Assembly: GCA_002869405.1 (NCBI GenBank)
Contig: PKSY01000055.1
Coordinates: 1-32,610 of the forward strand
Source: Marinilabiliales bacterium
GTDB lineage: Bacteria; Bacteroidota; Bacteroidia; Bacteroidales; BM520
Reading direction: 5' to 3'
Length of the DNA stretch: 32,610 bases
Numbering within the stretch: position 1 is the first letter of the stretch; every line of letters starts with the position of its first letter. This document shows positions 9,317-17,954 of the stretch, piece by piece. The notes under the pieces were generated by a model, which was not told the DNA's origin, searched no databases, and saw nothing but the letters and a program-made list of their open reading frames with translations. The position numbers and the translations under genes were made by a program.

Positions 9317-10564
9317 TTATCTGAGTTTCAGTGTTACTACTGATATTACAGCCAATAATATTCCCACCAGCAGAAACCGCATTACGATTTTTGCCTCCGG
9401 GTATCCTTTTTTCTGATAATGATGATGTAGCGGCGACATCAGAAATATTCTGCGTCCTTCGCCGTATTTTTTGCGTGTGTATTTAAACCAGGTCACCTGC
9501 ATCACTACGGAGAGGTTTTCCATAAGGAATACTCCGCAAAGAATTGGCAGGAGTAACTCTTTACGAATCATTATGGCAAATACTGCGATGATACCTCCAA
9601 TGGCCAGGCTTCCTGTATCGCCCATAAATACCTGAGCAGGGTAGGAGTTAAACCAGAGGAAACCGAGACAGGCTCCCACAAAGGCACTGATAAACACTGT
9701 CAGCTCTCCCACATGCGGGATATACATGATGTTTAGGTAATCAGAGAATACTATGTTGCCTGAAACCCATGCAAATATGGCCAGTGTTGCACCTACAATA
9801 GCTGATGACCCAGTAGCAAGTCCGTCTAGGCCGTCGGTGAGGTTTGCACCGTTGGAAATTGCCATGATGATAAATATCACTATAGGGATAAATATCAGCC
9901 ATGCCCATTTTTGTGCACCTTCACCGGCCCAGTTAATAATCCTGCCATAATCAAGCTCGTTATTCTTAAAAAATGGTATAGTGGTTTTTGTGGATTGAGT
10001 AGCTTCTCCAAAAACAGGGTTTTCCTCTTCCGACCACTCCTGGTGATAGGATGATGCTTCCCCTGTGGTTTCCACTCTGATTTTTTCTTTTATCACTATG
10101 TCAGGATGGAAGAACATTGTTGCTCCAACCACAAGACCCAGAATTAACTGACCTAAAAGTTTAAACCTGCCGGCAAGGCCTCCTTTATTCTTTTTGAATA
10201 CCTTAATATAATCATCGAGGAAGCCGATAAAACCCATCCACACGGTAGTGAACAGGATCAGGAGGATATAGATGTTGTCGAGTCGGGCGAATAGTAACGT
10301 GGGGACGATGATTGCCAGCAGAATGATAATACCTCCCATTGTTGGAGTACCTTCCTTCTCTTTCTGCCCGTGAAGACCCAGGCTGCGGACAGTTTCTCCT
10401 ACCTGTTTCTTTCTGAGCACCTTTATAAGCTGTTTGCCAAACAACATGGAAATAATCAGGGATGTAATCAGCGAACTTGCTGCCCGGAATGAGATGTATT
10501 GAAATACACCTGCTCCCGGCAGATCCAATGCTTTATCGAAATAATCAAAAAGATAATATAGCAT
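9317..10564 (-). CDS. mraY: Phospho-N-acetylmuramoyl-pentapeptide transferase MraY
   Basis: MraY transfers phospho-MurNAc-pentapeptide from UDP to undecaprenyl phosphate, making lipid I in the cytoplasmic membrane. Diagnostic parts are [11 protein letters not shown] near residue 75, [15 protein letters not shown], the catalytic [12 protein letters not shown], the [12 protein letters not shown] loop and the C-terminal [11 protein letters not shown]. About ten membrane spans are predicted. At 415 residues it is longer than the usual 320-360. The extra length is mostly an acidic loop at about residues 160-215 (around [19 protein letters not shown]), a form I recall from other Bacteroidota MraY. 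It lies 5 bases after murE. Confidence 0.97.
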   Translation of the reverse strand: MLYYLFDYFDKALDLPGAGVFQYISFRAASSLITSLIISMLFGKQLIKVLRKKQVGETVRSLGLHGQKEKEGTPTMGGIIILLAIIVPTLLFARLDNIYILLILFTTVWMGFIGFLDDYIKVFKKNKGGLAGRFKLLGQLILGLVVGATMFFHPDIVIKEKIRVETTGEASSYHQEWSEEENPVFGEATQSTKTTIPFFKNNELDYGRIINWAGEGAQKWAWLIFIPIVIFIIMAISNGANLTDGLDGLATGSSAIVGATLAIFAWVSGNIVFSDYLNIMYIPHVGELTVFISAFVGACLGFLWFNSYPAQVFMGDTGSLAIGGIIAVFAIMIRKELLLPILCGVFLMENLSVVMQVTWFKYTRKKYGEGRRIFLMSPLHHHYQKKGYPEAKIVMRFLLVGILLAVISVVTLKLR

Positions 10565-10569
10565 AGTTT

Positions 10570-12027
10570 CTAGTTTTCAGTTTTTAAAATTTCCCCGACA
10601 ATAGCTTTATCGTCGAATGGGTGCTTTACACCTTTTATTTCCTGGTATTTCTCATGCCCTTTTCCTGCTACAAGGACAATATCTCCCGGAGCAGCAATGG
10701 TACATGCCGTTCTTATGGCCTCTCTGCGGTTAGTTATGCGCAAGACATTTCGTTTATCGGTGATTTCCACACCTTCCATCATCATATCGATAATTGCATC
10801 CGGGTCTTCACTTCTTGGGTTGTCTGAGGTCAGTATCAGTTTAGTACTTAGTTTTGAAGCTATGGATGCCATTTCAGCACGTTTGGAGGTGTCTCTGTCG
10901 CCGCCTGCACCTGCAACTGTGATAAGCTGACCCTGTCCTTCACGGATGTCATTAATGGTACTTAGTACATTCTTCAAAGCATCAGGAGTATGCGCATAGT
11001 CGATAACAGCCGTAACTCCGTTGTCACCATTTATAATGTCAAAGCGTCCTTCCACCGTCGATGCCTTTGATAAGGCTATCAGTACTTCCTGTTTGTTTTG
11101 GTTTAATAATACCGCTGTTGCAAATGCGGCAGTGAGGTTATATGCATTAAAGCTTCCGCAGAACCTGCTCCAGAACTCTTCATTATCCAGATTTAGGTAG
11201 AGCCCGGTGAAACTGTTTTCCAATAACCGCGTTTTGAAGTCAGCCATCCCTTTTAGCCCATAGGTTTTTACCTCTGCCATGGTATTCTGGATCATAATTT
11301 TTCCGTTCTTATCATCTGTGTTTGTCAGTGCGAATGCGGTTTTAGGCAGTTGATCAAAGAATGCCTTCTTTGCTTCCAGATATGCTTTGAATGTTTTATG
11401 ATAGTCGAGGTGATCGTGTGTCAGGTTTGTAAATACACCACCTGCAAATTGAAGACCTGCAATTCTGTGCTGATCCACAGCATGACTGCTAACTTCCATA
11501 AAGCAGTATTCGCAATTCTCTTCCGCCATTCTGGCTAACATTTTCTGAATTGATACTGCATCAGGAGTAGTGTGTGTAGAAGGGAGAACCTCTTCCCCGA
11601 TAATTATATTAATGGTACTTAACAGTCCGCACTTGTATCCCAGATTGGAGAACAGATTATGTAGCAGCGTTGCAATTGTGGTTTTTCCGTTTGTACCTGT
11701 TATGCCAACTACTTTTAGTGCTTTTGAAGGATGGCCATAAAATGCGGAGGCTAGTTCTCCGGCTCCTATGGCACTGTTCTTCACCTGTATGCCGCAAATG
11801 TTTTCAGGAAGCGTTACATCCTGTTCATAAATAATAAGTGCAGCACCCTGAGCAACAGCTTTTGAGATGTATTGGTGGCCGTCGGTAACAGTTCCGTTTA
11901 TGGCAATAAATGCATCTCCTTGCTGCACCTCTCTTGAATCAATGCAGATATGCTTAAGATTCCCGGGCCAGCTGCCTGAAATCTTCATGATTTCGCTCTG
12001 AATAAATATGTCCTGCGGTTTCTGCAT
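10570..12027 (-). CDS. murE: UDP-MurNAc-tripeptide synthetase MurE (meso-diaminopimelate adding)
   Basis: MurE adds the third residue of the stem peptide. The ATP loop GTNGKTT is at 111-117, the UDP-substrate motif HTTPD at 152-156 and the metal-region HDHLDYH at 204-210. The C-terminal domain carries DNPRSEDP at 402-409; the DNPR motif marks enzymes that use meso-diaminopimelate instead of lysine. The cell wall is therefore predicted to be the A1-gamma type normal for Gram-negatives. Length 485 is normal. It starts 2 bases after the ftsI stop. Confidence 0.97.
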   Translation of the reverse strand: MQKPQDIFIQSEIMKISGSWPGNLKHICIDSREVQQGDAFIAINGTVTDGHQYISKAVAQGAALIIYEQDVTLPENICGIQVKNSAIGAGELASAFYGHPSKALKVVGITGTNGKTTIATLLHNLFSNLGYKCGLLSTINIIIGEEVLPSTHTTPDAVSIQKMLARMAEENCEYCFMEVSSHAVDQHRIAGLQFAGGVFTNLTHDHLDYHKTFKAYLEAKKAFFDQLPKTAFALTNTDDKNGKIMIQNTMAEVKTYGLKGMADFKTRLLENSFTGLYLNLDNEEFWSRFCGSFNAYNLTAAFATAVLLNQNKQEVLIALSKASTVEGRFDIINGDNGVTAVIDYAHTPDALKNVLSTINDIREGQGQLITVAGAGGDRDTSKRAEMASIASKLSTKLILTSDNPRSEDPDAIIDMMMEGVEITDKRNVLRITNRREAIRTACTIAAPGDIVLVAGKGHEKYQEIKGVKHPFDDKAIVGEILKTEN

Positions 12028-12029
12028 TT

Positions 12030-14114
12030 TTATTGTAGTGTTACTGATATTCTGTTTGTTGTTATTTGTGATCCCGGTTCAGGTTGCTGTTGTATTACTT
12101 TGCCTTTTCCGTTTGCCCTTACTGACATCCCTGCTGATTCGGCCATATAAATTGCATCTCTGAGGCCCAGTCCTTTCAGATTTGGGACTCTTCCTTCCGG
12201 TGGGATACTCTCATTTATGTTTGTGTTCATTTCGGTGTCAATCGTCATGCTGGCCCATTCAGTGCCGGACTTTGCTGCCCTGTATCCCATTGTCCGGAGT
12301 ATCTCTTTCAGATCTTCCAGATAGCCATACTGATATGCGCTGTATTTTACTATTGTATCGGTATCTTTGGAATGGATGGAGATGTCGGATGCATATACCC
12401 TGTCAGCAATCTCCTTGAATACAGGTACAGCCACTGATGATGCGTAATATTTTCCTGCTCCGGGGCGGTTTACTACCACGATACATGAATATTTCGGGTT
12501 TTCAGCCGGAAAGTATCCTACAAAAGATGCATTGTATTGCCTTGCGCCATACCCTTCATTGCCGGAATGTATCTGGGCAGTACCTGTTTTACCTGCAACA
12601 TTATACGGGGAATTGCGGAAAGCCAGTCTTCCGGTACCTTCATTTACTACCTCTTCCAATAGATACTGTGCATCTGCTATGGCTTCACTTCCTGCTATCC
12701 TGTTATTCAGAATTTCAGTCTCTGCTTTGTAATGAACTATGTTCCCTTCACGAATCTCTGTAACGAATTTTGGCTTTACGTAAACCCCGTCGTTTGCAAC
12801 AGCATTATAAAAGCCCAATACCTGAAGTGGTGTCAGCATTAATTCATATCCAATCGACATCCAGGGAAGACTTACGCCGGACCATTGTTTGTGGCTTTTA
12901 TCCTTTATGAAAGGGGAGGGCTCACCCGGAATTTCCACGCCCTGCATTTGGGCAAGGTTGAATTTTTTCAATGTATTTATATACTGCTGAGGTTTATCTC
13001 CGTAATACTTTTGAGCAAACCACGATATGGCAGCATTTGACGATTCTTCAAAAGCTGTTTCAAGAGAGTAAACAAACTCGCCCTTATGAATATGGCTGTC
13101 AATCATTCTTTGATTGTAGTAGTATTTAACCCCGTCTTTGATTTTTACTGTGTCTGCGATAGTTGCTTTTTTATCTTCCAGCAATGCCAGCACTGTTGCA
13201 AGTTTAAAGGTGGATCCCGGTTCCATGGAAGACCCCAGCGCTACATTGTATGATTCTGTAAGCGGGCCGGTTTTTGTCGACAGGTTTGCAATTGCGAGGA
13301 TATTCCCTGTATTCACCTCCATCAGAACTGCACATCCCTCGATGGCTCTTTGTTCCATCAGGTGTTTTTTAAGTGCGTTTTCCAGCACATCCTGATAAAG
13401 CATATTCAGGGTAGTGACAATGTCGTAGCCATTTTTAGGTTCTACGTTTTCATTCATCTCCACAGGTTTGAACATGCCGGCAGAGATTCTTTTTTCCAGT
13501 CTTGAGACTTTTTCTCCGGCAAGGAACCCGGAATAAGCGCCTTCGATTCCAACATCATTATCTGTTCCCTCACGATCCAGTCCAATTGTTCTGAACGCCA
13601 GTTCCTGATAGGGGTATTGTCTTTGTGTGTGTGTTTCTGTTATGAGTCCGCTTTTATATCTGCCTTCATTGAAAACCGCGCGCGTTTTCAGGCGCTTAAT
13701 CATTTCATAACTGGCTTCTTTTTCAATAAGATAATAGCGGTTTTCTGTGCGTATTGCTTTTTTGAGTTCTTTCAGGTAATGGCTTTTTGTGCCGTTAAGG
13801 GCATCTGCCAACCCTGTGGCCATGGTGTCGAGAACACCGCCTGCGATGCGCGCCTCCAGTACATGATAATCCCAGCGAAGGGTAAACACAGGTACCGATG
13901 TAGCAATAAGCTCTCCGTCAGCACTCAGAATATTGCCTCTTATTCCGCTTACTTCGCGGGTTCTGTATGCATTCTTCTCTGCCAGTTCCCGGAGTTCCGG
14001 GCCGGGAATCAGGAATATATATATAACGCGTACCAGTACCAGTAATGCACCAAAGAGCATAAGAAAGTAGATCAGGTAGCTGCGTGTTGATATGTGCTTT
14101 TCCTGTTTACTCAT
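12030..14114 (-). CDS. ftsI: Division-specific transpeptidase FtsI (PBP3-like) with C-terminal PASTA domain
   Basis: This class B penicillin-binding protein cross-links septal peptidoglycan. One membrane span lies at about residues 13-36, then a PBP dimerisation domain with SGIRGNILSADGELIA, then the transpeptidase. Active-site motifs are intact: S301-T-F-K304, S358-S-N360 and K509-T-G511. Residues from about 638 to the end form one PASTA domain (VPNLKGLGLRDAIYMAESAG, then an EPGS turn). PASTA tails are absent from E. coli FtsI but common in Bacteroidota homologues. The ATG overlaps the last 8 bases of ftsL and has AAGGAGG six bases upstream, within ftsL. Length 694. Confidence 0.96.
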   Translation of the reverse strand: MSKQEKHISTRSYLIYFLMLFGALLVLVRVIYIFLIPGPELRELAEKNAYRTREVSGIRGNILSADGELIATSVPVFTLRWDYHVLEARIAGGVLDTMATGLADALNGTKSHYLKELKKAIRTENRYYLIEKEASYEMIKRLKTRAVFNEGRYKSGLITETHTQRQYPYQELAFRTIGLDREGTDNDVGIEGAYSGFLAGEKVSRLEKRISAGMFKPVEMNENVEPKNGYDIVTTLNMLYQDVLENALKKHLMEQRAIEGCAVLMEVNTGNILAIANLSTKTGPLTESYNVALGSSMEPGSTFKLATVLALLEDKKATIADTVKIKDGVKYYYNQRMIDSHIHKGEFVYSLETAFEESSNAAISWFAQKYYGDKPQQYINTLKKFNLAQMQGVEIPGEPSPFIKDKSHKQWSGVSLPWMSIGYELMLTPLQVLGFYNAVANDGVYVKPKFVTEIREGNIVHYKAETEILNNRIAGSEAIADAQYLLEEVVNEGTGRLAFRNSPYNVAGKTGTAQIHSGNEGYGARQYNASFVGYFPAENPKYSCIVVVNRPGAGKYYASSVAVPVFKEIADRVYASDISIHSKDTDTIVKYSAYQYGYLEDLKEILRTMGYRAAKSGTEWASMTIDTEMNTNINESIPPEGRVPNLKGLGLRDAIYMAESAGMSVRANGKGKVIQQQPEPGSQITTNRISVTLQ

Positions 14115-14481
14115 GTTTGCCCTCCTTTTTCCTGATCAGTTTCCTGGGTGGCACTGTTGCTTCTTTTATGCCTTTGTCATGCAATCTGCGGGCAAGTAAA
14201 CTCTGGCTGCTGTAATGCATAACCTTACTCTTGAGCAATAGATATTCTGCCCTTAGTTCCTGGTTTTCCTTGGTGAGTTGGTTTATCTCTATGGCTTTCT
14301 CTTCGGCTTTATAGTTATTCCAGATGTAAACTATCATCAAAAGCACAACCAGCATAATAACCCTGGTTGTTTCTGAAGATGGTGTGTTGGAGGAGAGACC
14401 CAGAACTCTGCGCACACCGCTGGCTACTCTGCGCTGTTTTGCAGTAGTCTTCTTCTCTTTATGTTTTTTGATAGTGTTCAT
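14107..14481 (-). CDS. ftsL: FtsL-like cell division protein
   Basis: This 124-residue protein has a basic cytoplasmic N-terminus of about 38 residues, one membrane span at about 40-56 (TRVIMLVVLLMIVYIWNNY) and a short periplasmic coiled coil (AIEINQLTKENQELRAEYLLLKS). Topology, size and location between rsmH and ftsI fit FtsL, which with FtsB and FtsQ activates FtsW-FtsI. Sequence conservation in FtsL is low, so the call is mainly structural and positional. It starts directly after the rsmH stop. Its final codons contain the ribosome-binding site of ftsI, an arrangement that suggests coupling. Confidence 0.82.
   Translation of the reverse strand: MNTIKKHKEKKTTAKQRRVASGVRRVLGLSSNTPSSETTRVIMLVVLLMIVYIWNNYKAEEKAIEINQLTKENQELRAEYLLLKSKVMHYSSQSLLARRLHDKGIKEATVPPRKLIRKKEGKHE
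14121..14127 (-). promoter_or_regulatory. Strong Shine-Dalgarno sequence before ftsI
   Basis: AAGGAGG on the minus strand, six bases before the ftsI ATG and inside the last codons of ftsL. This and the ftsZ and murG copies are the only strong ones seen in the cluster. Confidence 0.6.
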
Positions 14482-15375
14482 CTATAATTTTATTCCTATT
14501 CTTAATCGCGCACTTCTTGATCTTGGGTTTTCTTCTATCTCTTTTTCATCTGCCGTTATTGGCTTGTTTTTTATTGTTTTGAATGGCACCATGGGATTAC
14601 CGAAGAAGTCTTTCTCCTGCTTTCCTTCGAAGTTTCCGGATTTGAGGAAGTTTTTAACCAGTCGGTCTTCCAGTGAATGATAGCTCATGATAACCAGTGT
14701 GCCTCCGGGTTTAAGGGCTTTTTCTGCCTGATAGAGCAAATCCTTCAGTGCTCCGAGCTCGTCGTTAACTTCAATTCTTAGTGCCTGATAAACCTGAGCG
14801 AGATATTTATTGGCATTCTTTTGTCCTGAGAGTGGTGTTGCAATTTCATTTAGACGATCGGTCGTATCTACAGGATGTTCTTCGCGGGCGGTGGCAATTC
14901 TTTTTGCAAGCGGATATCCGTTTTTCAGTTCACCGTATTGCTTAAAAATGCGGGCCATCTCTTCGATAGAAGCATTATTCAGAATGTCGGCAGCTGAGCG
15001 GCTTCCTTTCTGATCCATGCGCATATCCAGGAGAGAGTTGTAGCGTGTGGCAAATCCACGTTCAGGAACATCGATTTGGTGGCTTGAGATACCCAGATCT
15101 GCGAGGATACCATCTACGGGTATAGCATCATAAAACCTGAGGTAGTTGATCATATACCTGAAATTCTGCTGGATAAGCGTTAAGTTTTCGTTTCCGGGAT
15201 GGTTTGTCATGGCATCGGGATCCTGGTCAAAGGCAAAGAGTTTTCCTTGCGGGATATGTTTCAGGATCTCAGCCGAGTGCCCGCCACCGCCGAAGGTAAC
15301 GTCCACATACACTCCGTCGCGACGTATATTCAATGCGTCGATACACTGGTGAAGCATAACAGGTTTATGATACAT
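14482..15375 (-). CDS. rsmH: 16S rRNA (cytosine-1402 N4)-methyltransferase RsmH (MraW)
   Basis: RsmH methylates N4 of C1402 in 16S rRNA with S-adenosylmethionine. The start is placed at 15375, giving MYHKPVMLHQCID, the standard family N-terminus, 297 residues and a 7-base gap after mraZ. An upstream ATG at 15447 would add 24 residues that do not match the family and would overlap mraZ by 65 bases. The SAM-binding motif DVTFGGGGHS is at 25-34. Other family features are ADLGISSHQID, the FATRYNSLLDMRMDQ stretch, IMSYHSLEDRLVK and the C-terminal NPRSRSARLR. It is the second gene of the dcw operon. Confidence 0.96.
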   Translation of the reverse strand: MYHKPVMLHQCIDALNIRRDGVYVDVTFGGGGHSAEILKHIPQGKLFAFDQDPDAMTNHPGNENLTLIQQNFRYMINYLRFYDAIPVDGILADLGISSHQIDVPERGFATRYNSLLDMRMDQKGSRSAADILNNASIEEMARIFKQYGELKNGYPLAKRIATAREEHPVDTTDRLNEIATPLSGQKNANKYLAQVYQALRIEVNDELGALKDLLYQAEKALKPGGTLVIMSYHSLEDRLVKNFLKSGNFEGKQEKDFFGNPMVPFKTIKNKPITADEKEIEENPRSRSARLRIGIKL

Positions 15376-15382
15376 AAGCACT

Positions 15383-15847
15383 CTATTCAGGTTGATTATC
15401 TCCCATAACTTCTTCTGCAAGTGCTCCAAAGTCATCAACGCTGTCAAGGCTTTCTTCGTAGAGGTTTTTATCCCAGATCTCTATCTTGTTTACTGCTGAT
15501 GAGAGAACCAGGTTTTTGGTGAGTGTGGCAAAATCAATCAGATCCTTTGGCACCAGAAAGCGATCCTGTGCATCCAGATCGATCATCTTTACACCTGCCA
15601 TAAAGCGCCGGATAAACTCGACGTTTTTCTTTACGAAGCGATTCAGCTTGTTGACTCCCGCGATCTCTTTATTCCATTCTTTCTTTGGATAGAGTTCGAG
15701 GCATTGGTGGAACACGCTGCGTTTCAGAACAAATCCATCATTGAGCCCTTCCATAAGCTGTTTCTTCAGCCCGGAAGGAAGGAGTACACGACCTTTCGCG
15801 TCGATTTTGCACTCATATGTCCCGATGATAAATAAGTCTTCGCTCAT
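15383..15847 (-). CDS. mraZ: Transcriptional regulator MraZ
   Basis: MraZ is a DNA-binding protein with two SpoVT/AbrB-like repeats that in E. coli represses its own dcw operon. The two DxxxR motifs are D16-AKG-R20 and D92-AQD-R96, each followed by a hydrophobic-proline turn (VLLP, FLVP). The start is placed at 15847 (MSEDLFIIGTYECKIDAKGR), giving 154 residues, the usual size. An ATG at 15913 would add 22 unrelated residues and would put the operator inside the gene. It is the first gene of the operon, and three repeats matching MraZ sites lie 29 to 53 bases upstream of its ATG. Confidence 0.95.
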   Translation of the reverse strand: MSEDLFIIGTYECKIDAKGRVLLPSGLKKQLMEGLNDGFVLKRSVFHQCLELYPKKEWNKEIAGVNKLNRFVKKNVEFIRRFMAGVKMIDLDAQDRFLVPKDLIDFATLTKNLVLSSAVNKIEIWDKNLYEESLDSVDDFGALAEEVMGDNQPE

Positions 15848-15875
15848 TTTGTGATGTAAAGATATGTAAAATATT

Positions 15876-15900
15876 CCCACATTTTTCCACATTTTACCAC
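15876..15900 (-). promoter_or_regulatory. Predicted MraZ operator (three 10-bp-spaced repeats)
   Basis: Read on the minus strand, three units follow each other with exact 10-base spacing: GTGGTAAAAT, GTGGAAAAAT and GTGGGAATAT. In E. coli MraZ binds direct TGGGN repeats separated by five bases, which gives the same period. The array ends 29 bases before the mraZ ATG, where it could block initiation. No clean TTG/TAnnTTTG promoter was found next to it; TATCTTTA nine bases before the ATG is the best -7 match but is very close to the start. Confidence 0.75.
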
Positions 15901-16020
15901 TTCTTATCAACAATGGTTGCGTTTTTATTCAACTTTTTTCAGTAATGAGTGTAAAATTTTGAAAAACAATAAGATAACCTGCTGTTTTTTGGTAGGGGAT
16001 TTTGCGCTTTATCTCCACGG

Positions 16021-16131
16021 ATACACCTTGGCCTTTAGATCCTTTTTAATCGGTGTATTTGATGTTTTAAAGAGTGAAAATTCACTTTAAAGGGATTATT
16101 ACCTATTTTTGTATAGGAAAAGTTTATTGGG
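16021..16131 (+). promoter_or_regulatory. Candidate promoter and inverted repeats upstream of the glsA-like gene
   Basis: TATTTTTG at 16104-16111 matches the Bacteroidota -7 element TAnnTTTG and lies 20 bases before the ATG. The expected -33 position has only TTC (16081-16083, spacer 20). Upstream are two inverted repeats: ATACACC/GGTGTAT at 16021-16058 and the tight palindrome AGTGAA-AA-TTCACT at 16073-16086. The latter overlaps the -33 region, so it could be an operator. Confidence 0.4.
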
Positions 16132-17001
16132 ATGCAAGAAAGCAGTATAGAAAGACAGGATGAGGATCAGGTTTATTCCATTGATCTGCGTGATGTTGTG
16201 GAAACAAAGAAAGAGGGCTTGTATGAAAAAATGCCCCGTTTTCTTCGGAGATATCTTAAGAAAATAGTGCATATAGATCTTCTGAATAACATATTTAAAA
16301 GAGCAAATGGCAGAAGGGGGATTGAATTCGCTGAGATGCTGATTGAGGATTTTAATGCTTCAGTTTCTACCACTGGTCTCGAAAACGTTCCCAGGGAGGG
16401 TAAGGTGATGATAGTCGGTAATCATCCTCTGGGTGGTTTCGACGGAATGAACCTCTTCTGGGCTGTTGGGCAGAGGAGAAGGGATATTCTGATTCCGGCA
16501 AATGATTTTCTCATGTACCTGGAAAATATGAGAGAGCACTTTTTGCCAATTAATAAGGTTGGATCCAATTCAGCCAATGTAAGAAAACTCGAAATGGCAT
16601 TCCGTGGAGATGATGCTATCATTATGTTTCCCGCAGGAATCTGTTCACGAAAACAGGATGGTGTAATTTGCGACCTGGAGTGGAAAAAGACTTTTGTGAC
16701 TAAGGCACGTAATAACCAAAGAGATGTTGTGCCGGTATATATTTATGGGCAGAATTCAAAACGGTTTTACAGGTTAGCTAAAATCAGAAAATTTCTGAAA
16801 ATTAAATTCAATATTGAGATGATGTTTCTGGTAGACGAGGCTTACAAACTTAAAGACAAGAACATCAGAATGATATTTGGTAAACCCATTCCTTACACAG
16901 TTTTTGATAAAAGGCATTCTGATCTGGAGTGGGCTCAATTGGTTAAGAATCATGTGTATAAGCTAAAAGACGATCCTGACGTTATATTTGATGGAGAGTA
17001 A
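16132..17001 (+). CDS. glsA: Lysophospholipid acyltransferase-family protein, GlsA/OlsA-like O-acyltransferase
   Basis: This 289-residue protein belongs to the PlsC/LPLAT superfamily, which moves acyl chains from acyl-ACP or acyl-CoA to a hydroxyl group at the inner membrane. The acyl-binding block is NHPLGGFDG at 97-105, and the third block is FPAGICSRK near 165. The His-Asp spacing is five residues rather than the canonical four, and FPAG replaces FPEG; I recall both in a Bacteroidota and hemolysin-like subgroup. The next gene, 5 bases on, is an OlsB-like N-acyltransferase. In Bacteroides such a pair (GlsB then GlsA) makes glycine lipids, so this protein would O-acylate the N-acyl-3-hydroxyacyl-glycine intermediate. 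Ornithine lipid synthesis is the alternative; sequence alone does not decide. Confidence 0.75.
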   Translation: MQESSIERQDEDQVYSIDLRDVVETKKEGLYEKMPRFLRRYLKKIVHIDLLNNIFKRANGRRGIEFAEMLIEDFNASVSTTGLENVPREGKVMIVGNHPLGGFDGMNLFWAVGQRRRDILIPANDFLMYLENMREHFLPINKVGSNSANVRKLEMAFRGDDAIIMFPAGICSRKQDGVICDLEWKKTFVTKARNNQRDVVPVYIYGQNSKRFYRLAKIRKFLKIKFNIEMMFLVDEAYKLKDKNIRMIFGKPIPYTVFDKRHSDLEWAQLVKNHVYKLKDDPDVIFDGE

Positions 17002-17006
17002 TTGTT

Positions 17007-17954
17007 ATGAAAGATATAATTAAAAAAATTGACAGGGAGACGATCCGCGAGGAGTTGTCTAAGGTGCGTTTTGTAAGAAAAACAAACGCCGGGAATAATG
17101 AGATATATATTTTTACTGCGCATCAATCACCCATTCTGATGGATGAAGTTGGCAGACTGCGTGAGGAGACTTTCCGCAGCGCCGGAGGAGGAACAGGAAA
17201 AGCAGCGGATATCGACCATTATGATACTGATGAAAAACCTTTTCATCAGTTGATCGTATGGAATGCTGAGGAGAGTGAAATTGTTGGTGGGTATCGTTTT
17301 ATTCATGGAAAGGATATCCCTTTTGATGATAATGGGAATGCCATTAGTGCTACAGGTCGCCTTTTCCGTTTTTCAGAGGAGTTTGTCAACCACTATCTTC
17401 CAAAAACAGTGGAGCTTGGACGCTCATTTGTTCAACCGCTATTTCAGCCTTCCCGTGATCAGCGTAAAGGCCTCTTTGCCCTCGACAATCTTTGGGATGG
17501 ACTCGGTTCACTTCATGTAGATTATCCTGATACTGAATACTTTTTTGGAAAGATTACCATGTATCCTCATTTTAATACCGAAGCGCGTGATATCATCATG
17601 AAGTTTATGAGTATTCATTTTGCAGATGAAGACGAATTAGTAAGGCCGTTTGAGCCTATAGCGATGAATCTTAATGCACCCTTCCTGCAAGATCTTTTTG
17701 AGGGTGAAAAATATGAGGATGACTACAAGGTATTAGTGCGTGAAGTCAGAGCCCGGGGAGAAAATATACCTCCGCTGGTTAATGCATATATGAATCTTTC
17801 TCCTACCATGCGCGTTTTCGGAACTTCCATGAACGATGCTTTCGGAATGGTTGAAGAGACTGGGATTCTGGTTACCATCCGTGACATTGTTGAGAATAAG
17901 TTTAATCGCTATGTGACTTCCTATGTCAACATTAAAAACGAGGAAAACAAATAG
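17007..17954 (+). CDS. glsB: GNAT-fold N-acyltransferase, GlsB/OlsB-like
   Basis: This 315-residue protein resembles the OlsB group of GNAT-fold acyltransferases, often annotated as hemolysin. It has EVGRLREETFRSAGGGTGKA near residue 50, a DHYD motif shortly after, the strand VGGYRFIHG, and VELGRSFVQPLFQP, the conserved ELGRSFV stretch. OlsB and GlsB attach a 3-hydroxyacyl chain to the amino group of ornithine or glycine. The upstream neighbour is the matching O-acyltransferase, so the two genes look sufficient for a diacylated amino-acid lipid. A GGAG lies about 11 bases before the ATG. The stop codon shares one base with the GTG start of engB, so the three genes form one unit. Confidence 0.75.
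   Translation: MKDIIKKIDRETIREELSKVRFVRKTNAGNNEIYIFTAHQSPILMDEVGRLREETFRSAGGGTGKAADIDHYDTDEKPFHQLIVWNAEESEIVGGYRFIHGKDIPFDDNGNAISATGRLFRFSEEFVNHYLPKTVELGRSFVQPLFQPSRDQRKGLFALDNLWDGLGSLHVDYPDTEYFFGKITMYPHFNTEARDIIMKFMSIHFADEDELVRPFEPIAMNLNAPFLQDLFEGEKYEDDYKVLVREVRARGENIPPLVNAYMNLSPTMRVFGTSMNDAFGMVEETGILVTIRDIVENKFNRYVTSYVNIKNEENK

Noticed and set aside
13617-14045. 142-codon plus-strand frame
   Set aside because: Lies antisense within ftsI, whose frame is fully conserved; composition is that of a shadow frame.
15376-15447. Longer rsmH start at 15447
   Set aside because: Adds 24 residues not found in the family and overlaps mraZ by 65 bases; MYHKPVMLH is the standard start.
15848-15913. Longer mraZ start at 15913
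   Set aside because: The extra residues would be encoded by the predicted MraZ operator; MSEDLFIIGTYECKID is the family-like start.
15901-15960. Standard -33/-7 promoter for mraZ
   Set aside because: TTGAATAAAAACG and later TA-containing stretches do not give a TAnnTTTG at correct spacing, so no promoter is called.
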